From Gammaproteobacteria bacterium (GTDB lineage Bacteria; Pseudomonadota; Gammaproteobacteria; RBG-16-57-12): a DNA stretch of 55,118 nucleotides. The notes beneath the pieces were generated by a model. The model saw only the letters and a program-made list of their open reading frames with translations. It ran no database searches and had not been told where the DNA came from. Made by a program: the position numbers and the translations under genes. Shown here piece by piece: positions 33,839 through 42,647 of the stretch. Positions within the stretch are counted from its first letter, which is position 1, and every line of letters begins with the position of its first letter. The stretch spans positions 1 to 55,118 of the forward strand of contig JAFLJP010000021.1 of NCBI GenBank assembly GCA_022712945.1, given 5' to 3'.

Positions 33839-35878
33839 GTGAATAAACGGTTAACATCAAAATACTCCAGTATTAAGGTTGCTGTGCAGGCCGCAGCGAT
33901 TATGTTGTTTACGATTGTTATTGGCCTGACAGCGCAATCCAATGGCTGGCTGTATGATCTGTTTAATCGCTTGTCGCCACTCTCCGCAGATCAGCAGGCA
34001 TCGGTTGTTCTGGTGACCACCTCATCAGAACAGGTCTATTTTGGTGACGAGTTGTGGCAGCCAGCCGTTGAGAGGCTCTTTGCTGCGGGAGCTAAAGGCA
34101 TTGTTTTTGGCTTTCAACCCAAAGGCTTGTCTGACGACTTTTTCTCCGAACTGTTTTCTGATCGCCGGGTTGTTCTGGCCCGGGAGCTTGCGCGTGATCC
34201 GGTGAACCATCAATTTTCGGTTCTTGAGCCATTGGCTTCTTCGTTGAGTAGCAGCAAGATACATTGGGGTGTTGTCACTATTGCCAGTGACAGTGATGGT
34301 ATCTACCGTCGCCATAAGAGTGCGTTGACAGGTGATATAACCCTTGAGCAGTTTGTCGCCACCACATTCGCCAGCGAACTATACCCTGCTTACGATTTCT
34401 CCCACGATTATCTGATTAACTTTCTTGCCGGGCGAGACTCTTTGCCACAGGTGACAATTGACAGAGTGGTTGAGCGGGGGGTTATACCGGAGCTGGTCTC
34501 CGGTAAAGTGGTGTTGATCGGTATCCACGATATTTACCAACAGGTTGGTCTGCCAACACCGATTGCCAGCGGGGCTGATAGTTTATCTTTGTTGGAGTAC
34601 CAGGGTTTTTCGATTGATACGCTACTGAATGCCCGCCCGATCTACTCTGTGCCAGGCGGTTTGGTTGTGTTGTTTTTATTATCCACCGCAATTTTGAGTC
34701 TGATATTGCTGCAGTGGGTTGGCATCATGGCGGCAATGCGTGTGACGGTGGCGATGCTGGTTTTACACCTGCTTTCGGCGGCCGTTGCTCTCTGGCTATT
34801 TCTATTCTGGTTACCGTTGGCTGAACTTCTATTTTTACAGCTTATTATTTATGTCCTGATGCTGCGTTCGCAGGCGGTTAATCAAACGGCTCAAATCTAT
34901 GAAATGATAGCCAACCGTTCATCAAACAACGCCGTGGCGGGTATGCCGACCAGTTTTTATGCGATCGAAGAGCACTGGTCTCGGGTGATTACGCTGGTTA
35001 ATCAACTGCTGGACCTGAATCGTGTGATCTTTCTTGAGCGGGTTCGAGGGGATCACCGTGTTCGGGAGGTTAAGGCGCTAAATTGCAGTGTGAATGATAT
35101 TGACGAAATGCGTCGTGATTATCTTCGAACACCTTACAGCACCGCGATTGAACGGCGTGCAGTACTGCTTCTTCAGCGTGATTATTTGGCTGATGCGCGT
35201 GATGATGAATCACAATATCTCTCGCCATTGATATTTGCCGGGGAGGTGTTAGGTTTTTGGGCCTTTTCAGTTGATAAGGAGAAGGTGCAATTAATTCAAG
35301 ATTTTGAACGACGTATCGATGAATTTTCCTTGCAGATTGCTGAGCTTCTTTACCACCGACAGCAGTGGCAGCAACAGTCGGCAGATGAACGGCGGGTGCT
35401 ATCAAAATATTTACGCCTGGAGGGTGGTGAGCAGGTGAGTCGAGCTCTCTCTCAAACGTTGGCATTGATGGATAAACGGCTACGCAGTTTTGAAGATGTC
35501 TTTGCCGGTATGAGCACGGCAGCGGTGCTCTATGACCTGTTTGGCAGTGTTTTGCAGATTAATGCGGAGATGTCTCGTTTGGTGCAGGATATGGCGTTGG
35601 CAGCTTATGAGATGACCGCGCTTGATATGATGACCAATTTAACCGGGGTTGGGCTAGTTGATGGGAGGCGCTACCTGCGCACGGTTATTGTGGATCAGCA
35701 GAAGGTGACGCTGACGGTAACACTGGGCAGCACCGATAAGAGCGCCTATGTTCTTAGTATGCGGCCACTCTTTCACCACAATCAGGTTGACTATGTGAGT
35801 GATGAAATTTTACCGTTTGAAACCGTGGGTGTTCTGTTTGAGTTGATCAGTACACCCATGGCGGGTGACCCATCCTAG
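33839..35878 (+). CDS. CHASE2-domain sensor without a recognised output domain
   Basis: This 679-residue protein starts with GTG. A membrane helix covers about residues 16-34, followed by a periplasmic CHASE2-like domain to about 270 (SADQQASVVLVTTSS, GAKGIVFGF, VVLIGIHDIY). Three membrane helices lie at about 276-345 (VVLFLLSTAILSLILLQWVG, VTVAMLVLHLLSAAVALWLF, LLFLQLIIYVLML), the usual CHASE2 layout. The cytoplasmic part has a GAF-like segment (DLNRVIFLERV) and a PAS-like segment (VFAGMSTAAVLYDLFGSVLQ, INAEMSRLV). No kinase, cyclase, GGDEF or phosphatase motif follows. It precedes the polymer operon on the same strand and may regulate it. The TAG stop lies in the first bases of the palindromic element at 35875. 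Confidence 0.72.
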   Translation: MNKRLTSKYSSIKVAVQAAAIMLFTIVIGLTAQSNGWLYDLFNRLSPLSADQQASVVLVTTSSEQVYFGDELWQPAVERLFAAGAKGIVFGFQPKGLSDDFFSELFSDRRVVLARELARDPVNHQFSVLEPLASSLSSSKIHWGVVTIASDSDGIYRRHKSALTGDITLEQFVATTFASELYPAYDFSHDYLINFLAGRDSLPQVTIDRVVERGVIPELVSGKVVLIGIHDIYQQVGLPTPIASGADSLSLLEYQGFSIDTLLNARPIYSVPGGLVVLFLLSTAILSLILLQWVGIMAAMRVTVAMLVLHLLSAAVALWLFLFWLPLAELLFLQLIIYVLMLRSQAVNQTAQIYEMIANRSSNNAVAGMPTSFYAIEEHWSRVITLVNQLLDLNRVIFLERVRGDHRVREVKALNCSVNDIDEMRRDYLRTPYSTAIERRAVLLLQRDYLADARDDESQYLSPLIFAGEVLGFWAFSVDKEKVQLIQDFERRIDEFSLQIAELLYHRQQWQQQSADERRVLSKYLRLEGGEQVSRALSQTLALMDKRLRSFEDVFAGMSTAAVLYDLFGSVLQINAEMSRLVQDMALAAYEMTALDMMTNLTGVGLVDGRRYLRTVIVDQQKVTLTVTLGSTDKSAYVLSMRPLFHHNQVDYVSDEILPFETVGVLFELISTPMAGDPS

Positions 35879-36037
35879 TGCAGCAACCACTTTATATTGA
35901 TGGGTCAGCGACCCTGTGGCATTCCGCCTCGGCGTTACAGCCCTTACCAAGGGAACAACCATTACCCGCGAGCTGTGCCTTGATGCGAAATGCCACAGGG
36001 TCGCTGACCCATCAATATAAAGTGGTTGCTGCACTAG
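35875..36037. mobile_element. Palindromic MITE-like element with 49-bp perfect arms
   Basis: The left arm 35875-35923 (CTAGTGCAGCAACCACTTTA, continuing) is perfectly complementary to the right arm 35989-36037; imperfect pairing continues a few bases inward. CTAG occurs at both outer ends, consistent with a 4-bp YTAR-type target duplication. The 65-base centre has no coding capacity. It lies between the sensor gene and the polymer operon, and the sensor stop TAG is inside the left CTAG. Mirror-image open frames in both directions are by-products of the palindrome. Confidence 0.8.
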
Positions 36038-36092
36038 TGGTCATTATATACAGTCACACTGTTCAAACCGTGATGTTTTGATGGTGATTTGA

Positions 36093-39000
36093 ATGGACTT
36101 TTTCCCACTACATCTCTTCCCGCAAGGGGGCCTTTCCAGCTCGGTTATTACCACTGTTTGGGTGGGTGTGGCGATTGTTGTTTTTTTCAATCTCCGCTTT
36201 GGCTGGGTTTTGTCGGGGCTGATTGTTCCCGGTTATCTGGTGCCACTGCTGTTGGTGAAACCCTGGGCTGCCGGAGCTATTCTATTTGAGGCGGTGCTGA
36301 CCTATGCCATTGTCAGGCTCTATTCAGAGCACTTCAGTCGGCTGGGTTGGTGGGGAAGCCTATTTGGTCGGGATCGTTTTTTTGCTTTTGTCCTGGTCAG
36401 TATTGTGGTGCGACTGGTTAGTGATGGGCTTTTTTTCCCCTGGCTCGGGTCGACACTCGAACAACAATTTCAAATAAGTTTTGCCTATCAAAGTAATCTG
36501 CACAGCTTTGGCTTGGTGGTGATTGCACTGATGGCTAATCAGTTGTGGAAGCCGGGTTTACGGCACGGTTTGATACCGATGCTGGCGACCATTGGTGTCA
36601 CCTATCTGATTGTTCGTTACGGCCTGATGGAGCTGACTAACTTTAGTATCAGTAATTTAGGCTACATGTATGAAGGGGTTGCCTCCAATATTCTGGCATC
36701 ACCCAAGTCGTATATTATTTTGCTAGTCGCAGCATTCATCGCATCGCGGATGAATTTTCATTATGGCTGGGAATATAACGGGATTTTGATTCCCGCACTA
36801 CTCGCCTTGCAGTGGCATGAACCACTGAAAATTCTCACCTCATTTGCCGAAGCCTGGGTTATCTACCTGGTTGCTCTGGCGCTCTTTAGAACGCCGTTAT
36901 TACGAAACGCTAATATTGAAGGGGGGCGCAAGTTATTACTGTTTTTCAATATTGGTTTTGCCTATAAAATATTGTTGGGTTATGCGGTGCTTGTCTGGTT
37001 TCCGGAGTTCAAGGTGACCGACAGTTATGCATTTGGTTACCTGCTGGCGACCTTGATGGCGCTGAAGATGCACGACAAAGACATTGCCACCCGTCTGACT
37101 CGGGCAACACTGCAAACGTCGGTGGTTGGGGTGTTGGTGGGGGGGGGCATCGGTTTTGCTTTGACGCTGTTACCGGTGTTTCACTGGTCCCAGGCAACGG
37201 AAGTAATGCCGCCGGTGGTTCAGGTTGAGCGTTCATCTGGGTTGAGTTTAGTGGAGCGAATCAATCAAGATAAGATTGCCCTTTATCAAAGCAGCAGTGG
37301 CGGTGGCATGCGGCTCCCATCAATTGCTGAAATTGATCGCTTTAATGAGGCGCTTGCCTCCCTAGATAAATACCGAGCCAGTTTGAATGAGCAGCACCTG
37401 GAAGTGGCCAGAGGATTGCTGGCATCGCTGAATTACCAGTTGGAGCTGGTTGATCAGCAGTATCTCTATCTCTCTGAACTAAGTCCGGTGCGAGGTTGGG
37501 GGATTTATGTCTATAACTTGAACGCCTCGGGGTCAATGTTGCTTGAAGTGCCAGCACCGCTGGATGAAAAGGGAACTGTTGAGGCGGGTGCTTGGCTGTT
37601 TGATCTTCTCGATGCCTCTACCTTAGCGATCGCCGGTTCGCGGCGTAAGATAAATCTGGATGGCAGTTCGGATGTGCTGCGCAACCCGCAGACGATCTAC
37701 CACGCTTTCCATCGATACAATAACCGTTTAAATGTACTGCAGCTACGGGGTTATACCCCTGAGACTATTCGAGTTTTGGCTGGTATTCGTCAAGATGCCC
37801 ACGTCATGGCGCTGGCAGAGCCCGAGAGTACGTTATGGGTTAAAGGCACCCTGCCGGAGGGTGTTGATCTGGTGCAGCTGAAGGATCTGCTCGATAGCTA
37901 CCAGCTTCACTGGGCAACCACACCGTTTGATAACCTGCAACGGGTTGAAAGTCGTCGCGGGTTTGCGGAGATTTTTCTCAACCGTGTTGATATGCGACGC
38001 TTGATTACCCGGGGTATGCACCTGAGTGATAGCGCTCCTCTTGAGGTTAACAGTCAGCGTATTGATGGTTATCTGCAAGAGTGGTTAATGGGGAATAAGG
38101 GGACAATTGCAGCGCGGGCTTCTGGTGGATATCAAGTACCTGAACTGGAAGAGTTATTCTTTTTTGATGAGGAGGTGATTACGCCGCTGTTGCGTTTGAT
38201 TGATAGTGAATATGCCAACGGGAAATGGAGTGACGGGGGGCTGAAGGATCTGGCGGTCATTGGCCGGGCTGCGGGGGTGTTTGATTATCAGGTTGTTCGT
38301 TATCACCACCCACAGAGTACTCAAGATTATATTATTCTACGAGAAAACCCTGCGACTGAAAAAATGCGTTATTGGGGGAGTTATGTTTTTCGCCTGGGCG
38401 AGAGTAACGACTACCTGATTCAAGTGCCTCGGCCGTTGTATGAGCACAATAGTTTTGAGTTCGGTGTTTCAATGTTTGAACGCCTGAAGGCCCGGGTTTT
38501 ACTGTTAGCCGGTACTCACCCCTATAGCAACCTGGATGGGAGTTCAGACCTGATTCGTCTCTCCAATATTAACAGTCTTTTTACCCTGGTAAACCAAGTG
38601 GTGTTGCGCGAGTCGGGGCAGGATCCACTGCTGGTGCTGCACAGTCGTGCTTACGGTGTTCGCAGTGATCTACCGATGCCGAATGAAGACCTGCTATTGG
38701 CCTTCTACTCTGGTGCCAATTCTCAAGGTGGGCTGCACCCCGGTGCGCAAGCGTTGATTGATGTTTTGGAGCAGGATAATTTTAACTACAAATTTGTTGA
38801 TGGCAGTATGCCTACCGCAGGTTATGAAGTGGGGAGTGTGCCGCAGTCGCTCTACCTTAATGCCAGTATGAATAAGGATTTTGGCATTATCTGGGTATCA
38901 CCGAAAGTACGGGCCAGTTATCGCCAGCAAAGCACCAATCGGCAGCGACAAAAACAGTTTCAAGCGCTGGACATTCCTCTGGTTGAGGCCGATTTGGCCT

Positions 39001-39332
39001 CGTATCTGGGCTCTTATCAGTTGCTCTCCGAGGGTGATGTCAGTGCCGCATTCCGCTCGGTGGTGAGCGATTATTTGCGCCATCAAAATATTGTTTCACT
39101 GCATCGCCTGCAACGTGAATGGCCCCAGTTCCGTTATGAGCACCTGTTGGATCGGGACTCAAGGCAGTCGTTTCTGGTGGTTCATCACAACAACAAGGTG
39201 GCGATGATCAACCTGGCACCACGCCGTATCGACACGGTGCTGACCACGTTAAAATCACCAGTGGACGCCACGGTTATTCGGCGCTATCTGAATATTAGAA
39301 GCACCTGGTTGCTATTGCGGGAGGGGGGATGA
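36093..39332 (+). CDS. CapC/PgsC-like membrane protein with duplicated core and two hydrolase-like domains
   Basis: This 1079-residue protein begins with about ten membrane helices (residues 18-365). Two CapC/PgsC-like cores are visible: GWVLSGLIVPGYLVP (37-51) and YGWEYNGILIPALLALQ (224-240), followed by FGYLLATLMALKMHDKD. In poly-gamma-glutamate systems CapC is a 150-residue membrane partner of the ligase CapB. The rest, about 390-1079, is soluble and probably periplasmic. It holds two copies of one domain, about 467-560 and 759-855, both with WG-YV, EVPAPL or QVPRPL, and NLDGSSD (521-527 and 813-819). These domains resemble the hydrolase encoded at 41778 but lack most metal ligands. ATG overlaps the next gene. 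The role is inferred to be polymer synthesis and transfer. Confidence 0.72.
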   Translation: MDFFPLHLFPQGGLSSSVITTVWVGVAIVVFFNLRFGWVLSGLIVPGYLVPLLLVKPWAAGAILFEAVLTYAIVRLYSEHFSRLGWWGSLFGRDRFFAFVLVSIVVRLVSDGLFFPWLGSTLEQQFQISFAYQSNLHSFGLVVIALMANQLWKPGLRHGLIPMLATIGVTYLIVRYGLMELTNFSISNLGYMYEGVASNILASPKSYIILLVAAFIASRMNFHYGWEYNGILIPALLALQWHEPLKILTSFAEAWVIYLVALALFRTPLLRNANIEGGRKLLLFFNIGFAYKILLGYAVLVWFPEFKVTDSYAFGYLLATLMALKMHDKDIATRLTRATLQTSVVGVLVGGGIGFALTLLPVFHWSQATEVMPPVVQVERSSGLSLVERINQDKIALYQSSSGGGMRLPSIAEIDRFNEALASLDKYRASLNEQHLEVARGLLASLNYQLELVDQQYLYLSELSPVRGWGIYVYNLNASGSMLLEVPAPLDEKGTVEAGAWLFDLLDASTLAIAGSRRKINLDGSSDVLRNPQTIYHAFHRYNNRLNVLQLRGYTPETIRVLAGIRQDAHVMALAEPESTLWVKGTLPEGVDLVQLKDLLDSYQLHWATTPFDNLQRVESRRGFAEIFLNRVDMRRLITRGMHLSDSAPLEVNSQRIDGYLQEWLMGNKGTIAARASGGYQVPELEELFFFDEEVITPLLRLIDSEYANGKWSDGGLKDLAVIGRAAGVFDYQVVRYHHPQSTQDYIILRENPATEKMRYWGSYVFRLGESNDYLIQVPRPLYEHNSFEFGVSMFERLKARVLLLAGTHPYSNLDGSSDLIRLSNINSLFTLVNQVVLRESGQDPLLVLHSRAYGVRSDLPMPNEDLLLAFYSGANSQGGLHPGAQALIDVLEQDNFNYKFVDGSMPTAGYEVGSVPQSLYLNASMNKDFGIIWVSPKVRASYRQQSTNRQRQKQFQALDIPLVEADLASYLGSYQLLSEGDVSAAFRSVVSDYLRHQNIVSLHRLQREWPQFRYEHLLDRDSRQSFLVVHHNNKVAMINLAPRRIDTVLTTLKSPVDATVIRRYLNIRSTWLLLREGG

Positions 39333-41785
39333 GACGTTTACGGCGACTCAGTTTACTCTTGCTGTTGCTCATCTCCGGCGGCTGGCTGCTGGGTGAGGGG
39401 ATGGCGGTTTATGACAATTACCAGCAGGCAAAATACCGATCCGCCTGGATTGATGAAGGGGTTGGTAGTACCAGCTATGTCTTGAGCGGAACCCAGTGGC
39501 TGGAGTTTGAAATTCCAGAGAAACATCAGGTGATTCGTGTTCTAAGCAATGCGAGTTTGAAGCCCGGCCAGTGGGCGCTGGAAGATGAAAACTACCATTA
39601 TCAAATTGAATACCAGATTGTTGATGGTGATGGAAAGGTGTTGTCAGAGTCTCTCTATTATCTGCGGAGTCATGTCTCCCAACCAAAGGAGGATGAGCAG
39701 CTTGGCAGGGTTCCCCGGCAGTTCTATGCCGAGGGCGATCTGCTACCCGCAGATGGGCGTGTGATGATGCTGAATTTGCACAACTTGGAACAGCCGAAAC
39801 GATTCCGTCTACGTCTGCATAGCCAGGATCCACGGCTGGAGGATGTGGTGGTGAGGTGTTACCTGCAGGACGGTGTTGCCGAACACAAACTGGCCTACCA
39901 ATGGGTACGCATGAGTGAGCGTAAGCGGGAGTACCTGGCCCGGGGTAGTATCTATGCTCACGAATTATTGACTGAGCCGGAAAAACGTAATTTATTAAGG
40001 AGTTTATGGTACCCGATTGGCCCGAATGGGGTGCGTGGAAAGGATTATTATGACCGTGCGCTGTACACCCTGAGAAATTATGAAGAGTTATTTGAACTGC
40101 AGGGGGAGGATATTCAACCCGCAGGCCTGTGGATAGACCGTTGGGTCAATGGTGTTGTCGCAATACCTTATGGTGGCGGTGAAGTTGAGCTGACGTTTGA
40201 ACCGCTCGATCCAAATCAGCGGCTGGATGGTACATTACAAATTCACTGGTCTGGCCCAGGTGTTAATAACCGCAAGGCGTTTGAGGTGGCTGTAACGCAG
40301 GGACAGGCGAGTTTTCATCAGACCCTGCCGAATGGTCTTGTAACGATTCACAGTGATCAGCCGCTGCTGGTGCAGGCCCATTTGACCGTGGCGGGAGAGC
40401 GGGTGGATATTACCCCGCAGGCGAGCTACTTGCGGGGCTATACAATTTCGGCGCAGCAGTGGGTTGAGTTTCCCCTCGATCACTATGACGATCAGAGCAT
40501 GCCGGCGCGTTTTGATTTTCGCCGTGCCGTTATTGATCCTGCGACCCCGGATAACCGCGATGCGGTGATTGATTATCAAGTGTTAGACCACTCCGGTCAG
40601 GTATTGCGCCGTGGCAATATGCCGTATCAATTCCAGTTTTCCCATTATGACCGCTCGCTGCACCGTGATCAGGGTCGCTATCTCTCGTTGCCACAGCGTC
40701 ACTATTTTAATTTTGATAGCCAGGCTCATGCGGTGCGTTTTCGCAGTGCGGCCCCCCTGTTGGTCAGTGGCTACAGCCGCCCCTACGACTTGCCGCTGCT
40801 CACCCGGGTACCAATGGATTATTTTGGTCAACTTGAAGATGAACAGCCGAGTTGGTTTGTGCTGTTGCCAACAAACCGTGAACAGTTGAGCAGCCGCGCG
40901 CAGGATCTGTTGATGCGCCTGCAAAGCGCTCCACCGGAAGATGATCCCCGCTTGCTACGGGGAGAGTATCAGTGGCAGGCTTACCGCCCTGATGGCGACT
41001 GGCTGGCGCGGGATCTGTTGCTCCCCCGTGAACCCGGTCTGCCACTGAAGGCGGACTCACTCGGGGTAGTTTTCCATAAGTTGATAGCGAATGAGACACA
41101 TCGGTTAACGTTCAGTGGCGGGGATGGGTTGAACCAACTTCGCCCCACCCTCTTTTATCAACGTGATAGCGAAGAGCCGATTATGTTACGCATTATCCTG
41201 GGTGGTGTGATGTGGTACCAACTGGAGATTGCTCAGCGGCGGGGTGAATTGCACCTGCCGATGCTGGCCGCAGGCGAGCATCAGTTGGAGATATTGGCGG
41301 ACACGGGTACGGAGCTGTTTCTCAATTACATCCAGGGAGATGCGCCACTGATCAAGCGCCTGAGCAATCGCTTTGAGGGGCAGCAGTTGAACTTTGACTA
41401 TACCAAGCGTGCACCAGGGGCTGAGGTGCTCTCGGCACGCTGGCATGTAGCGGCCAACCGCCAGCAGCCGAGCCGTCTTGAGATGACTATTGAGGTGATG
41501 GAGCGGCCAACGAACCGACCACTGTCAGGCTGGACAATTCATAAGCGAATTTATGAATTACAGCCAAATAATCGGCAATACACCGCGTTATGGGGCACTC
41601 AGCAGCAGTGGCTGGATGGCGGGCAGAGCTTTTTTATTCCCATGGGTGACGACCTGCCTACGGGAAATTACCCGATCACCCTGCGCCAGCTCTCCGATGG
41701 TGAAGGCTATATCAGTCTGAGCCAGTTGACGCCGGGTACTGCGGAAGCCTATCGGTTGTTTCGAGAGGAGAGTGGTTATGAATAG
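39329..41785 (+). CDS. Periplasmic beta-rich protein of the polymer operon
   Basis: This 818-residue protein has an N-terminal hydrophobic segment (LSLLLLLLISGGWLLGEG) that may be a signal anchor. The remainder is beta-rich, without a known catalytic motif. Two similar modules are seen: STSYVLSGTQWLEFEIP with IEYQIVDGDGKVL near 45-115, and RGYTISAQQWVEFPLD with IDYQVLDHSGQVL near 369-430, each followed by a bulky aromatic segment (PRQFYAEGD and PQRHYFNFD). I recognise no described family. Its start ATG overlaps the CapC-like stop (ATGA), so it should be made with its neighbours. A scaffolding or conduit role between inner and outer membrane is inferred from position only. Confidence 0.55.
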   Translation: MRRLRRLSLLLLLLISGGWLLGEGMAVYDNYQQAKYRSAWIDEGVGSTSYVLSGTQWLEFEIPEKHQVIRVLSNASLKPGQWALEDENYHYQIEYQIVDGDGKVLSESLYYLRSHVSQPKEDEQLGRVPRQFYAEGDLLPADGRVMMLNLHNLEQPKRFRLRLHSQDPRLEDVVVRCYLQDGVAEHKLAYQWVRMSERKREYLARGSIYAHELLTEPEKRNLLRSLWYPIGPNGVRGKDYYDRALYTLRNYEELFELQGEDIQPAGLWIDRWVNGVVAIPYGGGEVELTFEPLDPNQRLDGTLQIHWSGPGVNNRKAFEVAVTQGQASFHQTLPNGLVTIHSDQPLLVQAHLTVAGERVDITPQASYLRGYTISAQQWVEFPLDHYDDQSMPARFDFRRAVIDPATPDNRDAVIDYQVLDHSGQVLRRGNMPYQFQFSHYDRSLHRDQGRYLSLPQRHYFNFDSQAHAVRFRSAAPLLVSGYSRPYDLPLLTRVPMDYFGQLEDEQPSWFVLLPTNREQLSSRAQDLLMRLQSAPPEDDPRLLRGEYQWQAYRPDGDWLARDLLLPREPGLPLKADSLGVVFHKLIANETHRLTFSGGDGLNQLRPTLFYQRDSEEPIMLRIILGGVMWYQLEIAQRRGELHLPMLAAGEHQLEILADTGTELFLNYIQGDAPLIKRLSNRFEGQQLNFDYTKRAPGAEVLSARWHVAANRQQPSRLEMTIEVMERPTNRPLSGWTIHKRIYELQPNNRQYTALWGTQQQWLDGGQSFFIPMGDDLPTGNYPITLRQLSDGEGYISLSQLTPGTAEAYRLFREESGYE

Positions 41786-42647
41786 ACAATGGTACGCGCT
41801 GTTGCCACTGCTGCTGTTTGTTACCGCGAGCCAGGGGGGAGCCACAACGCTCTATCAGCAGTGGCAACAGAGTCGCCATCAGCAGTTTACACTGCCACTG
41901 CATGCCGATTATCTGGCGGCGATTGAACAGTTTGATCAACTGTTTCAGTCGCGTGAACTGGATGATGCCCAGCGCCGATTTTGGTCCAGAGTCGGCATGT
42001 CGCTACAACCGTGGGGTGATGACTATTGGCTGCTCATGGATGACCCAGTGCGCCCCTCGGGACACGGTTTTTATCTGATCTGCAAATCGTGTCAGGATCG
42101 CCTGGTACTACAGGCTCCCCACGGTGACAGTGACCTGAACACCGCCAAAATCGCGATTGAGTTGTGGGCGCTGGGTGGGGTGGCGGCACTGGCGATTAAC
42201 ACCGCGCCGCGTCAACTGGCTGATCGCGAGGAGAGCAGTGATTTGGCACAACTAAAGGGTACTTTTTTTAACGCCTTTAGCGAGGCGTTGGTGCGGCAAA
42301 AGCAACTCTCTACGGTGGTTCAGCTGCACGGGTTTGCTCAAAGTCGACGCCGAAGCAGAGCCGGCGCCACAGCCGATATTATCCTGAGTAATGGCAGTCG
42401 ACTCAGTTCACCCAGGGTTCGGGGGTTGCAGGCCTGCCTGATGCGGCAGTTTAGTGCTGTACGAAGCTATCCCCAGCAGGTTAGCGAGTTGGGTGGAACT
42501 CGCAATCAGCAAGGCATTTTGCTGCGTTCACAGGGGTTCGACGGGTTTATTCATCTGGAGATGGCTTATGAACTGCGACAACGCCTGGTTGCTTCGAATC
42601 GGGAAAGAGAGCGGTTGCATCGCTGTCTGTCAGGTGTCACGAAATGA
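41778..42647 (+). CDS. Secreted hydrolase-like protein, poly-gamma-glutamate hydrolase type
   Basis: This 289-residue protein has a signal peptide (LLPLLLFVTASQGGA). The core segment VLQAPHGDSDLNTAKIAIEL carries H115, D117 and D119; then AINTAPR, ESSDLAQLKGTFFNAFSEAL and VVQLHGF with H184 follow. The order H-(x)n-D/E ... H resembles PghP-type poly-gamma-glutamate hydrolases and related zinc amidohydrolases, although exact ligands cannot be proved by eye. It could trim or release the polymer. A GTG at 41772 opens the frame, but ATG 41778 has GAGGAG upstream. Its stop overlaps the next start (ATGA). The same fold seems present twice in the CapC-like protein. An N-formylglutamate amidohydrolase-like function is the main alternative. 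Confidence 0.55.
   Translation: MNRQWYALLPLLLFVTASQGGATTLYQQWQQSRHQQFTLPLHADYLAAIEQFDQLFQSRELDDAQRRFWSRVGMSLQPWGDDYWLLMDDPVRPSGHGFYLICKSCQDRLVLQAPHGDSDLNTAKIAIELWALGGVAALAINTAPRQLADREESSDLAQLKGTFFNAFSEALVRQKQLSTVVQLHGFAQSRRRSRAGATADIILSNGSRLSSPRVRGLQACLMRQFSAVRSYPQQVSELGGTRNQQGILLRSQGFDGFIHLEMAYELRQRLVASNRERERLHRCLSGVTK

Noticed and set aside
35810..36081. Two mirror-image open frames, one per strand, with the same first residues
   Set aside because: Both are produced by the 49-bp perfect inverted repeat; the identical start of the two proteins reflects the palindrome, and neither has a domain or a ribosome site.
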